Assembly (NCBI RefSeq): GCF_008017415.1
Contig: NZ_VRSV01000001.1
Span: 496,001 to 560,000, forward strand
Length of the DNA stretch: 64,000 nt
From: Microbacterium hatanonis
GTDB taxonomy: Bacteria > Actinomycetota > Actinomycetes > Actinomycetales > Microbacteriaceae
Direction of reading: 5' to 3'
Below are positions 28,401-37,869 of the stretch, in pieces. A program made the position numbers and the translations under genes. The notes below the pieces were generated by a model, which did no database searches, was not told where the DNA came from, and saw only the letters and a program-made list of their open reading frames with translations. Numbering within the stretch: the first letter of the stretch is position 1; each line of letters begins with the position of its first letter.

Positions 28401-29406
28401 TCCGCGAGAGCCTGCGCAGACGTGCGGTCGACATGTACTCGTCATATCGCTCGCGTGCCTCGCGCGGTGCCGCGGGATCCAGCAGCGCACCACGATCCTC
28501 GGAGACAAACAGGAACAACATCCGGTAGATCAGGCGCAACAGCGCCTTGTGGTACTCCCGGTCAGATAGCGACCCGTTGTGCAGTGCCGCACGCAGCCAG
28601 TCGTTCGCGGGGTGCGAGAGAAATCCGGTGCCGAACGTGACGATCGCCTTCTCGACGCCGTCACGCAGTCGGTTGAGCGCCCGCGTACCGGCCGCGGCGG
28701 CCTCGGCCCGCCAGTCTTCGAGCCAGCAGTCGGCGGCCGCGGCATCCTGCCCGCCGCGCTTCTCGAGCCGTGACACATGACACAGCAGCCACAACAGCTG
28801 GAACTCGGAGTACAGCTCGCCGTCGAAGATCGCCTCGAGGTCGAACTCGACGTAGGCCGATCCGGCGAACGCGCTCGAGTCGCGCAGTAGTCGCAAGCGG
28901 GTGCCGTTGCTCAGGATGCCCCACAATTCGGCATCCGTCCGGTTGAGGTATTCCTGCAGCATCGCCTGGGGTGCGCGGGCGGCTCCTGGAACGCCCGCGT
29001 TGCGCTTGTCGAGATCGACGCCGGGGCCGAGCAGGTGGATCGGCACGTGATACCAACGGTGCGAGATCGGGTACTCCACGCCATCGATCGTCTCGGCCTG
29101 CCGTGTGGCAGGCAGGCGCCCGTAGCCGAGCTCGCCGAGCAGCACCAGCAGCCACTTCTCGCGTGCGGCGCCCGTACCCGGAAGGCCAGGCTCCTTCGCC
29201 GTAGCCTCACGCCACGCCGTCCACGCGCCCCGGAGGTACGACCATGCGCGGGCCGCGGCATCCCTCGGCTTCTCGTTGCCGACGAGGTGGTACGACTGCC
29301 CTGTCAGACTCTGGGGCGACTTCAAATCGTTGGCCTGGATGCCGGAGAGGAGGGACGCCGGTAGCACGCCGCCGATCAGCCGGATGCCCTGAAGATCGCC
29401 GTTCAC
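25393..29406 (-). CDS. Eco57I/PglX-type adenine-specific DNA methyltransferase, DrmMI-like
   Basis: A 1337-residue large gamma-class N6-adenine methyltransferase. Motif I (VCDPASGSGGFLVAASRRIA) is near residue 510 and catalytic motif IV NPPWERVKLQEQEFF near 780. A long C-terminal target-recognition region follows, ending in the R-M-type DYIMDTFPIAKRKDEAEFGE. Size and layout match the methylases of class 1 DISARM (DrmMI) and BREX (PglX). No restriction nuclease domain was found, so cleavage would depend on partners. The GTG start overlaps the SNF2 helicase stop by 4 bp. Placement beside a SNF2 helicase favours a DISARM-like role; PglX is the alternative. Confidence 0.85.
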   Translation of the reverse strand: MNGDLQGIRLIGGVLPASLLSGIQANDLKSPQSLTGQSYHLVGNEKPRDAAARAWSYLRGAWTAWREATAKEPGLPGTGAAREKWLLVLLGELGYGRLPATRQAETIDGVEYPISHRWYHVPIHLLGPGVDLDKRNAGVPGAARAPQAMLQEYLNRTDAELWGILSNGTRLRLLRDSSAFAGSAYVEFDLEAIFDGELYSEFQLLWLLCHVSRLEKRGGQDAAAADCWLEDWRAEAAAAGTRALNRLRDGVEKAIVTFGTGFLSHPANDWLRAALHNGSLSDREYHKALLRLIYRMLFLFVSEDRGALLDPAAPREARERYDEYMSTARLRRLSRMRSGGAHPDLWRSQRMVLASLGDQGMPQLGVPALGGLFDPDRRAPEIDGAPHRDLLLGAEITNKNLLRAIRHLAWILIQGQRAQPIDYRHLGAEELGGVYESLLELVPRVDLDTRQLELAHLAGNERKTTGSYYTPPSLVSALLDASLDPVLDEAVAGGRTTEEREANLLAVTVCDPASGSGGFLVAASRRIARRLAQVRSDEDEPTPEAVQHALHDVVARCVYGVDMNDLAAELAKVSLWLEAVEPGKPLGFLDARIRVGNSLFGATPTLIAGGVPDTAFKEIEGDDKRFAAEVRKRNKNEATGQGLLSWADPDALAATSRRERERLLAPSDDVDDIRARGEAWDAYLASEARQALKHQADAWAAAFVWPLNDGAALPPTSGVVQALLDGDSMVQYADTVTAVDQLATEYRFFHWHLEFPEIFGATSGEGRGPEGWTGGFTCMLGNPPWERVKLQEQEFFAARDEDIAKAPNAAARKRLIDKLRQGGEADQRLYDDFIAERRRSEGMSAYLRLSGRYPLNGRGDVNTYAVFAELFRSMTAPSGQSGVIVPTGIATDATTQYYFKDLVESRSLAALYDFENSKPIFDGVHRSFKFCILSTSGRAVVTPSAQFAFFLNDPLQIEASRFTLTPEEITLLNPNTGTVPIFRTRRDAEITLGIYRRVPVLINENDPVNGNPWGVSFMTMFHMSNDSHLFHTRENLESDGWTLKGNIFERGGDRMLPLYQGIMSGPFDHRVADVVRSATAEKRQNQPQSIDDLQKHDPEREAMPMYWVAMREVRNRLGRYSDEGWLLGFRDITSPTNERTLVVSGVPTSAVGNKTPLVLGGDSVVLYGLLASFAADFIIRQKLGGTTLNFFYIRQLPVPGPVVANARSQWIGSSASVWIGTRVRELMATSQTLANALGVGTPFCWDPPRRARLLAEIDAASFHLYGICRADVDYIMDTFPIAKRKDEAEFGEYRTKRLILENYDRMQECIESGTEFVSTLDPLPGFGARHPERNDDA

Positions 29407-32255
29407 GCCGCACCTCCTGCCGGGCGATACACGTACACGCCGAGCACATCGGGCGGCAACTGGGCACGCACCGACAGCCCTCGCACGGAGAGCGCGCCGG
29501 CACGCTCGCCCCGCGCCGCCACGCGGACTGAGACGTGGTCTTCCTCGAGTTGTGCGGCCAGGGCTTCGGCTCTGGCCGAGAGATGAGACTGAATCGCGGG
29601 AATCGCGTTCACCACCGCACCGAGGGTGTTCTCCGCCACGTCAACCGGGGTGTTCGCCGTCGGCTTCGCCGAGAGGAGTTGCTCGACCTCGTCATCAGAG
29701 AGCCACTCGGGGTCGGACGGTCGCCCACGGAATGCGACGACTCGAGCCTCTTCGGCGAGGGTCGTTCGGGCTCTGTCCTTGGCCGGAAGCACAAGGTGAG
29801 TGCGGAACCGCATGAGAAGGGCGGTCGTCAGCTTCGAGACAGCGTCGGTCGTGAGGATGCCTGCCCGCTTCGCCGGGCGTTCCTTTGCTACGAGCGTGCC
29901 GTCAAGCGCACTGTTGAGCACGTAGTTCGCGAGCGCGGCGACGGTGGGATCAGTGCGCTGCAGCACCGCCGACCGGCGCGGTGCGGGCAAGTCGCCACGG
30001 AAGTCGGTGATGGGGCGTCCATCTGCTGCCGTAAGCGCCTCGACGACTTGAACCGGTACTTGGGAGAGGTCTGCGGTGAAGCCGTTGTGGGTCGTGGTAA
30101 GGAGGGCCCCCAGTTCGGTGAGCGCGTCAGCGACGAAGCCGCTCACATCGCCAGGCTCGCCGAGGCTGCGGCGCGCGGCATCCATCGCCTCCTTCACCTC
30201 GTCGGGCCGGATCGTCCGCTGCGCGAACATCGTCTGGCTCTGCTTCTCTTTCTCGGCGCTCGACTCCCACTCCGCATCGAAGCCCTTCACATCGGCGTCT
30301 TCGAGATCAAAGTCGAAGGTGAGCTGCTCGTAGCCATTGCCGCGCATGACCGCACCTTCGAGCAGTGCGCTCAGCACCTCGTCGCTCTGGGCCGGGACCG
30401 GCACGCTGATACCGAGGTCGCGGCGGATCTTGTCGTGCTTGCGAATGAGCACGTCGAGCACAATGCCGTCGATGCCGTTGTCGGCGCCGTAGATGGTCTG
30501 CGCACGCACGATCTCGCGCGGCTGACCGAACCGGTCGACACGGCCCTCACGCTGCTCATGACGGGTAGGGTTCCAGGCGAGGTCGTAGTGGACGACGGCC
30601 TGGAAGTCGCTCTGCAGGTTCACCCCCTCCGACAGGCAGTCGGTCGCGACGAGCACGCGCTGGGCGTCGACCGTCCGCTCCGCGAGCGCAGCGATGCGCG
30701 CTGCGCGCTCTTCCGAAGGCAGTTCGCCCGTCACCACCTCGACCTCGATCTTGCCGAGGGCTCCCGCGAGATGCTGGTGCACGTACTTGGCCGTCTGGAT
30801 GAATCGGCAGAACACGATCGGGCTGAAGCCGTCCTTGACCAGCGCTTTGACCTGCGTCGTGAGCAGGGTCAGCTTGGCGTCGTCTGCAGGGCTCGCGACC
30901 AGATCGTCGGCCCTATCAGCGTAGGAGCGGAGGAGCGATGCTTCGGATGCCTCGTGCTCAGCGCCCGGCACGAGGTCGGCGGCATCCGCACCCTCGTCTT
31001 CGAACTGGTCGAGCACCTCGGCCGCGCCGACGACGTCTGCCTCCACGGCGCTCTGCGCCTCGGTGGTTGCGGCGCGGGTGCGGAGCGTCATGGCGGCCGC
31101 AGCAGGCGATGACGCCATCGCCCGCAGGAGGGCCAGGGCCGACCACCACCGCACCCGCTGCTGCAGCTTCGTTCCCGAGCGATCCTGCACCTGTCCGCGG
31201 ATGTACTCGAGCACGTCGTCGAAGAATTCCTTGTGCCTACCGCTGAGCTGGTAGGGCGCCTCGCTCGTCTGGCGATCTTTCGGGAACTGGGTCTCGGCGC
31301 CGAGATAGTCGCGGATGTCGCCGCGGCGGCGCTGCACCATGTGGCGGGCGAGCAGACGCCGCCCGCTTTCACTCGTCAGGTCCACTGCCTTGAGATCGTT
31401 GTCGAGCAGACCGATCAGGTTGCGGAACGCACCGTCGTTGCCGCTGTGCGGTGTAGCCGTCGTCAGTATGAGGTGCCGATCGCGGTCGTCGGCGAGGGCC
31501 CGGATGAGGTTGTAGCGCTGAGTGCGCCCGGCCGATCCCGTGCCAGAGTCGTCAGCTGCGACCGTGTGCGCCTCGTCGACGATGATCAGCTCGGGTGCCG
31601 TGCGCTGGAACTCGTGACGGTGACGCTCCGACTTGATGAAGTCGAGCGACACGATGGTGATCGGATACCGCTGGAAGAGCGACTCGTTGACCGCGAGAGA
31701 ACGCTCGAGGCGCGTCACGGTGGAAGGAAGGACGAGCTGGGCGTCCAGACCGAACTTCTCCGACAGCTCTGCCCGCCACTGCTCCGCGAGGCTCGGAGGG
31801 CAGAGCACCGACATGCGCTGCACGGTGCCTTGCGCGAGCAGCTCACTCGCGACGAGGCCCGCTTCAACGGTCTTGCCGATGCCGACATCGTCGGCGATGA
31901 GCATGCGCACGGTCTCCTGCCGCAACCCCAGAAGCAGCGGAACGAGCTGGTACGGGCGCGGGTCGACGTTCAGGCTCGCGAGCGAGCGGAACGGCCCTCC
32001 AGACGAGCGGAATCCGATGCGGAGCGCTTCGCGCAGCATCCGTCCACTGCGGTCATCGCCGCGGTCGGAGGGAGAGGGAGGCGGGAAAGTCGCGGCCGTG
32101 ACCTCTTCGACGGCGGGGATGAGACCGGTGATCTCGGCGTCGGATCCGCCCAGCGGTTTAGCAACGAGGAAGTCGTCGACAGACTCGGGCAGGACGACCC
32201 AATCGCGCCCCCGCGCCGTCACGAGTGAGCCAATGGCGAAGTCGGTCGCGGTCAC
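29403..32255 (-). CDS. SNF2-type helicase, DrmD-like
   Basis: A 950-residue SF2 helicase of the SNF2/RapA group. Walker A is LIADDVGIGKTVEAGL near residue 122, DEAH is LIIVDEAHTV near 224, motif III is LILTTATPHSGNDG near 262, and the C-terminal lobe contains VATDCLSEGVNLQSDF and NPTRHEQREGRVDRFGQ near 535-570. The protein matches the size and motifs of DrmD, the SNF2 helicase that defines class 1 DISARM. It is encoded directly before the methylase with a 4-bp GTGA overlap, and after the large DUF1998 helicase with another GTGA overlap. Family call strong; assignment to DISARM rests on gene context. Confidence 0.85.
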   Translation of the reverse strand: MTATDFAIGSLVTARGRDWVVLPESVDDFLVAKPLGGSDAEITGLIPAVEEVTAATFPPPSPSDRGDDRSGRMLREALRIGFRSSGGPFRSLASLNVDPRPYQLVPLLLGLRQETVRMLIADDVGIGKTVEAGLVASELLAQGTVQRMSVLCPPSLAEQWRAELSEKFGLDAQLVLPSTVTRLERSLAVNESLFQRYPITIVSLDFIKSERHRHEFQRTAPELIIVDEAHTVAADDSGTGSAGRTQRYNLIRALADDRDRHLILTTATPHSGNDGAFRNLIGLLDNDLKAVDLTSESGRRLLARHMVQRRRGDIRDYLGAETQFPKDRQTSEAPYQLSGRHKEFFDDVLEYIRGQVQDRSGTKLQQRVRWWSALALLRAMASSPAAAAMTLRTRAATTEAQSAVEADVVGAAEVLDQFEDEGADAADLVPGAEHEASEASLLRSYADRADDLVASPADDAKLTLLTTQVKALVKDGFSPIVFCRFIQTAKYVHQHLAGALGKIEVEVVTGELPSEERAARIAALAERTVDAQRVLVATDCLSEGVNLQSDFQAVVHYDLAWNPTRHEQREGRVDRFGQPREIVRAQTIYGADNGIDGIVLDVLIRKHDKIRRDLGISVPVPAQSDEVLSALLEGAVMRGNGYEQLTFDFDLEDADVKGFDAEWESSAEKEKQSQTMFAQRTIRPDEVKEAMDAARRSLGEPGDVSGFVADALTELGALLTTTHNGFTADLSQVPVQVVEALTAADGRPITDFRGDLPAPRRSAVLQRTDPTVAALANYVLNSALDGTLVAKERPAKRAGILTTDAVSKLTTALLMRFRTHLVLPAKDRARTTLAEEARVVAFRGRPSDPEWLSDDEVEQLLSAKPTANTPVDVAENTLGAVVNAIPAIQSHLSARAEALAAQLEEDHVSVRVAARGERAGALSVRGLSVRAQLPPDVLGVYVYRPAGGAA

Positions 32256-35200
32256 TGCACTGCCTCTCCGAACACGCTGGGGTGTTCGCGAATCACATCA
32301 TCGAAGTCGCGGTCGAGACCGACCGTGACGACCTGGTAGCCGTCGAAGGTGAGATCTGTCGCGTCGACCTTGAGCACGTCGTCGTGAACGACGACCACGG
32401 CGAGCGGGGTGTCGTAGACGAAGTCGACGATCAGTCCGCCCACCTCTTCTTCCCCACGGGATGGGAGCCGTAGGCCGCGTGACTCGAGGTGGCGCAGGAA
32501 GGATGCGGCACGCTCGGCGTCGGGATGGGGAACGTTTGTTGCTTCGGGAGCCGCTCCGCTGGCCCCGGGTGATCCGTCCGCTGTCGGCGCGTTCGGAACC
32601 GTCACCGGATGAGTCTCATCCGGCTGCACTCGTGCGCGAGACAGGTCGAGGAGCAGGGATACGACGACGCGGCGGTCGATGCGCTCATGATCCATCTGGT
32701 TGGAGTACGAGAGCAGGCACTTGTAGCACCCGGCACCACACGCACCCCCAATGTCCTCACCCGTGTCGGGATCGACATGGATAATGCCCAGTGCCTCGCG
32801 CGCGGCATCCGCCAGTGCCGTCTCATCGGACTGCAGGCGGCGGAGCACTCCTGCCCCTCCCTCGGCGGCTTCAGTAAGGAGCAGCCGCCCGCGTTCCTCG
32901 GCGTCAGGGAGCTGCTCGCTCATGAGTTCGGCGTCTTCGAGCTGGAACCGCGCCTCGATGCCGCGCTCGAGGGCGTAGCGTGCCGTGACCGCCTGCACCT
33001 CGTCAACCTTGCTTGCCCAGCGGAGGATGGCGATGTTGCGGCGGTCCTCGACGTACGGGGTGACGAAGGCCTTGGTCTTCACGTCGGTAGGCAGAGGTGC
33101 GTTGTCGTCGGTCTCTTCCGTATCAGAGTCGGTCTGCGCGGCATCCTTCTCGCTCAGCCAGCGACCCTTGACGGTGTCGAGCCAGAATCCGTGGCGATCG
33201 GCGTCTTTCCGCGTGCGGCGGCCGAGGTTGGTGACACGGACATCTGCCGAGTCACCGTAGACGACGTCGAGAACCTCAGTATCGACATCCGTCACCGCCT
33301 TTGCCGTGGACCTGCCCGGGTGACCCGCGCGGGGGACGAAACGGTAGGTCGTGCGAAGTTCGTACCCGACCCGGTTTCGTTCCTCTTCGTCGGCGCTGAT
33401 CCGTTCGCGACGCCGCGTGAGGACGGTCTGAAGCTGTAGCAGGTTCTTCCACTCGGCGGGGAGAGCGGTCTGGCAGGTGACGCAGACGTCGACGTTCTGC
33501 GTGTCGAGGTGGTGGGTGCCGCAGGACTCACAGATCTTCGCCGCCGTGAGGGTGACATCGCCGCCGGCCTCTCCGCCTTCGCGCGGCAGGCTGATGCGGG
33601 TGACCTGGTATCGCGCGCCCTCGTGGTAGATCAGCGATTGGGGGCCGAACTCGGAGATCGCCAGGAAACGCGGGCGCTGCAGCCAGCTGCTGGGGCGATT
33701 GCCCCAGCCAGGGATGAACGCCGCGAGCGGGAGGCGCGGGAAGGAGTAGCCGGGAAGGAAGCCTTCCGATGCGAGATAGCGGTAGGTGTAGAAGTCGGAC
33801 TGGTTGTAGCCGGTGTCGCCGGCGTCGTTCAGCAGCAAGTCGATGCGCTGTCGTGCCTCCCGCTGGCGACGCTCGGCGTCGTCGCGATCACGCTTGGTAG
33901 CTGAGATGTTCTTGGTCTGCTCAAACGCCGCCTGCTGTTCGGCCCGTGCGGAGGCATAGAGGTCGCGCCACCGGTCGCACGCTCGATCGAATTCGACGGG
34001 TGCCCGATCGATGACCGTGCGCACCCAGGCGTCGGTCCACCAGTTCGCGCCCTGCAGGACCTCGAGGAGAGGCTCGAGCACCGCGATCGTGGATGTCGTT
34101 GCACGGGCGGCGGCGCCACCGTCTTCGAGCTTGGAACGCAGCGAAGGAGCAACCGGGTAGCGGTTCACGGTGTCGTCGAGGACGAGCACATCCTTCATGG
34201 AGCTGCCCAGACCCTTTGCGCTCACCGCGAGCGCCTCTGAGAGCCAAATAGCCTGGACGTGCGAGCGGACGAGGTCTTCATTGGCGAGGTCTAGTCGCGG
34301 AGGCATCACCTGGCCCGCGACCATGAGGTGCGACCGCTCGAAGTAGTAAGTGTCGTGCGCGTTGCCTGTCGCGCAGTAGGTCATCACGATCGCGGGCTGT
34401 CCGGATCGCCCGGCACGACCGCTCCGCTGTGCGTAGTTTGCGGGCGTCGGAGGCACGTTGCGCATGCCGACAGCGTTGAGCTCGGCGATGTCGACGCCCA
34501 GCTCCATCGTGGGTGAGCAGAAGAGGAGCGGCAGCTCGGCCTCGGTGAACTGCTTCTCTCGCTCCATGCGGAGATCGGCTGGAACCTGAGCGGTGTGCTC
34601 GGCTGCCAGCAGCCCCGCGAGATCACGGCTGTGATCGCGGTAGAGGTCGCGGAAGTACTCCACAACCCGAGGCTTCTGCTCGCCCTGGTAGCGACGGCGT
34701 ACCGGGTCGGGCGCCCCGTACTCGCCCGTTCCCCCGTGGAGGACGATCGCGGACGAACGCAAACGGTAGCCGGATATCTTCTCGTCGATGACTTTGGTGA
34801 TGATCCCCGCGCGCTCCAGCACGGCGATAAGGGATGCGACGACCTCGTCGGCTTCGGAAGGACTCAGGGCGACGCCGAAGCGATCCTTGTCGCGGAGCCA
34901 GCGTCCATACGCCCCACGTCCCGTCAAGGTGAGGATGTTGCGCGCGCCGCCTTTGGTCCCTGCTTCGGGGATGGCGAGGCCGACGTTTGCCGGCGGTTCC
35001 ATGTCGCCGATCGCCCAGAGCCCGGTGAGATACTCGCGGCTGAGGCGCTGCAGCCGCTCGAACGAGTCGGGCGAGAGTGCTTCGGCGTCGACGGCCAGAA
35101 CGCGGCGAAACTCGTCTAGGAGAACCTTCGCGACTTCGAGACGCTGCTTCGGGTCTGCCGCGGCGAGATGGAAGTTCGCTTCATTCCAGCGGTCTTCGTC

Positions 35201-37456
35201 CTTGGCGAGCACCTCAAGATCGGGGTAGTCGACGACCACCAACCCGGTCTGCTCGAGGTTGGGCAGCGTGACCCGCCATCCCCTCTGAAGGTCGGCGATA
35301 GCCCGGTACTCGAGTACCCTCTTCAGCGCAGACCGGCCGGCGCGTGTCGCGAGCCCCTCGGGCGCGGCGAGGTAGTCGATGGGGCGAAGGTCGAGCGCGT
35401 CGATGAGCGTGTCGCCGACATCGATGAGGTCGAGGCCCTCGGCGCCGGCTGCTGCGACCGCGTGGCGGAGCGCTCCACGTAACTGAGCGACCTGAACGAA
35501 GTCGTTGAGGTGCCCAGCTTGCAGTGACGCGTCCTGCCGATTGTCGACGAACGTGAGCAGCTTGCGAGCGCGCGCTGGGAGTTCATCGCTCGGGATGGCC
35601 TTGAGCGAGGTGAGCAGCGAGGTCGCGAGGACGGTCATCGCGCTACTGCGGCCCTCGCGGTCGAGAGTCGCCAACTTCGTGTACTCCGACGCGCGCGCTT
35701 GCTCGTACGAGACACCACACGCCAGGCAGAAGCGGAAGGTGCCGGGTATCCACGCCGCGAGCGTGTCTTGCGGGAGCTCGTCCGCGGCAAGGGGCGTGAC
35801 GAGACCGTCGGACGTGACGTTGACGCGCTCCGGCACATCGGGCGCGCGCAGCTTCGTCACCCCGGTGCCAGACGCCGTCACTGACAGCCACGATCCGGGG
35901 AGACGACCCTCTTCTACGGGATCGAGCGGCCACGGCTGATCGTCGGAGATGAAGAGATAGCCGTCGGCGCGATCGCTTGTGCGGATCTGGTGCCGCGCGT
36001 GAGCGACTCCGGCCCCCTTCGGGTCGCTGCGGCGGGCGACGTAATACTCCTGACCACACTCACGGCAGAAGGCGAGCGGGTACAGACGTCGCTCGGGCGG
36101 ACCCGGCATCGTCACTTGGAAGTTCGTCTCGATCGTGCGCTTCGCGGGTGATTCGGGGCTGGCGTAGACATTGCCGCCCTTCGAGAGGAACTGGTGCAGG
36201 CGAAACGCGAAGAAGGAGCGCCCAATGGCATTTTTCGCGTTCGCGCCGGCGAGGAGGGTGGCGCGAATCGCGTTTGCGGACTCCTTCTCGTCCGCGCCCA
36301 CGATCGTGGCGAGCTTCTCTGCCGCTGCCGCAACTGTGGTCGGCTTCTGACGAACGAGCAGTCCGCTCTCGATCTCGATATCGAGACCGAACTCCTGCTC
36401 GATCCATCCTGCGAGCGGATCGGATGCCAGCTCAGCCGCCGTGAGGGAGAGCTTGGGAGCCTCGACCGGGCCGCGCTGCTCCACGAGCGGGCGCAATTGA
36501 TCGGGCGACACGTCGTCCCCTCGACCCGCGCGGACAAGGGTCTCGGTTATGACCGATTCCGCGACGACCTCGGTACCGAAGATCTGTGTGGCCACCTTGC
36601 CGACGTCGGTGCGCTGCTCCGCAAGCGTCCCACCGCTTGACATCGTGGCCGACGTGCCCACGCACTGCAGCGTATCGGCCGCATCGCATGCTTCGCGGAC
36701 GCGGCGCACCAGCATCCCGACATCCGCGCCCTGGCGACCGCGATAGGTGTGCAACTCGTCAAGTACGAGGAACTGCAGGCCGCGAGCCGCGGTGATAAGG
36801 GAGCGGCGTTCGTCAGGACGTGTCATGACGAGGTCGAGCATGACGTAGTTTGTGAGCAGAATGTCGGGCGGCGAAGCCAGAATCTCCTCGCGCTCTTCCC
36901 GGGACTCCTGCCCCGTGTAGCGCCGGAATGTGACTGGCGGCTTGCCGTCGAATCCGAAGTGCAGAAACTTCTTGAGCTCCTCCATCTGACTGTTCGCGAG
37001 GGCGTTCATCGGATAGACGATGATCGCCTTGATGCCTTTGCCGCTTCCTTCGCGGAGGACGCGGTCGACGATGGGAACGATGTAGGCGAGCGACTTTCCG
37101 GAACCGGTGCCGGTTGTCAGCACGTAGCTCTTCCGCGTGGCAGCGACCTCGATCGCATCACGCTGATGCTTGTGGAAGACCAGTGGCGCTTCGGCCCCAG
37201 TGTCAGCGGGGTGCTTCTTGACGCGGAAGATCTGCGCGGCGTCGGGGTGGAGCGCGTCCCTGGACACCAGGTCATCGACAGAACCGCCGGTCGCGAACGA
37301 CGGGTTGAGCGAGAGCCACGGGTCGGGCCATTGCCGACCGTCGGCACTCTGCTTCTCGAGGTAGTCACGGATCTTGGGATCGGATGCTCCCACAAAGCCC
37401 TCGGTGAAGCGGCGATAGTCCTCGATCAGATCGCGGTGAACTTTGAACGCATCCAA
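32252..37456 (-). CDS. Giant DEAD/DEAH helicase with C-terminal DUF1998, DrmA-DrmB/DruE-like
   Basis: A 1734-residue SF2 helicase and first gene of the array. Walker A is VLTTGTGSGKSLAYIVPIVD near residue 115, the Walker B variant is LVLDELHTYRGRQGADVGML near 232, and the C-terminal lobe motif YAQRSGRAGRSGQPAIVMTY is near 1010. Several zinc ribbons follow: CRECGQEYY near 465, CLACGVSYE near 578, CESCGTHH...CVTC near 1310, and the DUF1998-type CGAGCYKCLLSYSNQ near 1573. The size equals DISARM DrmA plus DrmB fused, and also fits Druantia DruE. Start codon TTG at 37456 with GGGGAG 9 nt upstream. Helicase function is clear; system membership is inferred. Confidence 0.85.
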   Translation of the reverse strand: MDAFKVHRDLIEDYRRFTEGFVGASDPKIRDYLEKQSADGRQWPDPWLSLNPSFATGGSVDDLVSRDALHPDAAQIFRVKKHPADTGAEAPLVFHKHQRDAIEVAATRKSYVLTTGTGSGKSLAYIVPIVDRVLREGSGKGIKAIIVYPMNALANSQMEELKKFLHFGFDGKPPVTFRRYTGQESREEREEILASPPDILLTNYVMLDLVMTRPDERRSLITAARGLQFLVLDELHTYRGRQGADVGMLVRRVREACDAADTLQCVGTSATMSSGGTLAEQRTDVGKVATQIFGTEVVAESVITETLVRAGRGDDVSPDQLRPLVEQRGPVEAPKLSLTAAELASDPLAGWIEQEFGLDIEIESGLLVRQKPTTVAAAAEKLATIVGADEKESANAIRATLLAGANAKNAIGRSFFAFRLHQFLSKGGNVYASPESPAKRTIETNFQVTMPGPPERRLYPLAFCRECGQEYYVARRSDPKGAGVAHARHQIRTSDRADGYLFISDDQPWPLDPVEEGRLPGSWLSVTASGTGVTKLRAPDVPERVNVTSDGLVTPLAADELPQDTLAAWIPGTFRFCLACGVSYEQARASEYTKLATLDREGRSSAMTVLATSLLTSLKAIPSDELPARARKLLTFVDNRQDASLQAGHLNDFVQVAQLRGALRHAVAAAGAEGLDLIDVGDTLIDALDLRPIDYLAAPEGLATRAGRSALKRVLEYRAIADLQRGWRVTLPNLEQTGLVVVDYPDLEVLAKDEDRWNEANFHLAAADPKQRLEVAKVLLDEFRRVLAVDAEALSPDSFERLQRLSREYLTGLWAIGDMEPPANVGLAIPEAGTKGGARNILTLTGRGAYGRWLRDKDRFGVALSPSEADEVVASLIAVLERAGIITKVIDEKISGYRLRSSAIVLHGGTGEYGAPDPVRRRYQGEQKPRVVEYFRDLYRDHSRDLAGLLAAEHTAQVPADLRMEREKQFTEAELPLLFCSPTMELGVDIAELNAVGMRNVPPTPANYAQRSGRAGRSGQPAIVMTYCATGNAHDTYYFERSHLMVAGQVMPPRLDLANEDLVRSHVQAIWLSEALAVSAKGLGSSMKDVLVLDDTVNRYPVAPSLRSKLEDGGAAARATTSTIAVLEPLLEVLQGANWWTDAWVRTVIDRAPVEFDRACDRWRDLYASARAEQQAAFEQTKNISATKRDRDDAERRQREARQRIDLLLNDAGDTGYNQSDFYTYRYLASEGFLPGYSFPRLPLAAFIPGWGNRPSSWLQRPRFLAISEFGPQSLIYHEGARYQVTRISLPREGGEAGGDVTLTAAKICESCGTHHLDTQNVDVCVTCQTALPAEWKNLLQLQTVLTRRRERISADEEERNRVGYELRTTYRFVPRAGHPGRSTAKAVTDVDTEVLDVVYGDSADVRVTNLGRRTRKDADRHGFWLDTVKGRWLSEKDAAQTDSDTEETDDNAPLPTDVKTKAFVTPYVEDRRNIAILRWASKVDEVQAVTARYALERGIEARFQLEDAELMSEQLPDAEERGRLLLTEAAEGGAGVLRRLQSDETALADAAREALGIIHVDPDTGEDIGGACGAGCYKCLLSYSNQMDHERIDRRVVVSLLLDLSRARVQPDETHPVTVPNAPTADGSPGASGAAPEATNVPHPDAERAASFLRHLESRGLRLPSRGEEEVGGLIVDFVYDTPLAVVVVHDDVLKVDATDLTFDGYQVVTVGLDRDFDDVIREHPSVFGEAVQ

Positions 37457-37869
37457 CGCTGGAATCTCCCCATCAATGCTCTACCGGGCCGTAAGCGCTT
37501 CCCCGAGCCCGAGCCTATCCAACGGCATGGGTGGAACCGCGAACCAGATCTCGCGCGCCCCCGCGGATTTGCCTTCCCTCCGACAATTAGCCCCAACTGC
37601 GATCGGGCGCGGCGCAGTGCCGGGACCGTGAAATTGCGGAGGGCCGGAGCGCAGCGGAGGACCGAGCAAATGTCGCGAAAGCCCGGAACGGAGCCGCGTC
37701 CGATCGCTATCCTCTCGGCGTCGGAGGGAGGCGTGCCTCCAACCCAACGCCAGTTGGCGACGTCTTCCGCCATCTATCCACATCTTTCGTCGGCCACGTT
37801 GACGGCATGCGAGCAGTGTCCGACACTGGCCCGATACTGACTGTCGAGCCGGCACGAGCGGAGGTCGAG
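37457..37869. other. Intergenic region upstream of the defence array and integrase relic
   Basis: About 410 bases without a supported gene, lying between two divergent starts, so promoters for the eight-gene minus-strand array must be here. A TAGGCT hexamer on the minus strand (37512-37517) is a possible -10 box, without a clear -35. The integrase frame is open back to 37807 but the conserved part begins at 37870. Confidence 0.4.

Noticed and set aside
26200..28569. Long plus-strand open frame (789 codons) inside the methylase gene
   Set aside because: It lies fully antisense to the adenine methylase with clear motifs I and IV. Its translation is low-complexity Arg/Val/Glu and has no family match; long antisense frames are usual at this G+C.
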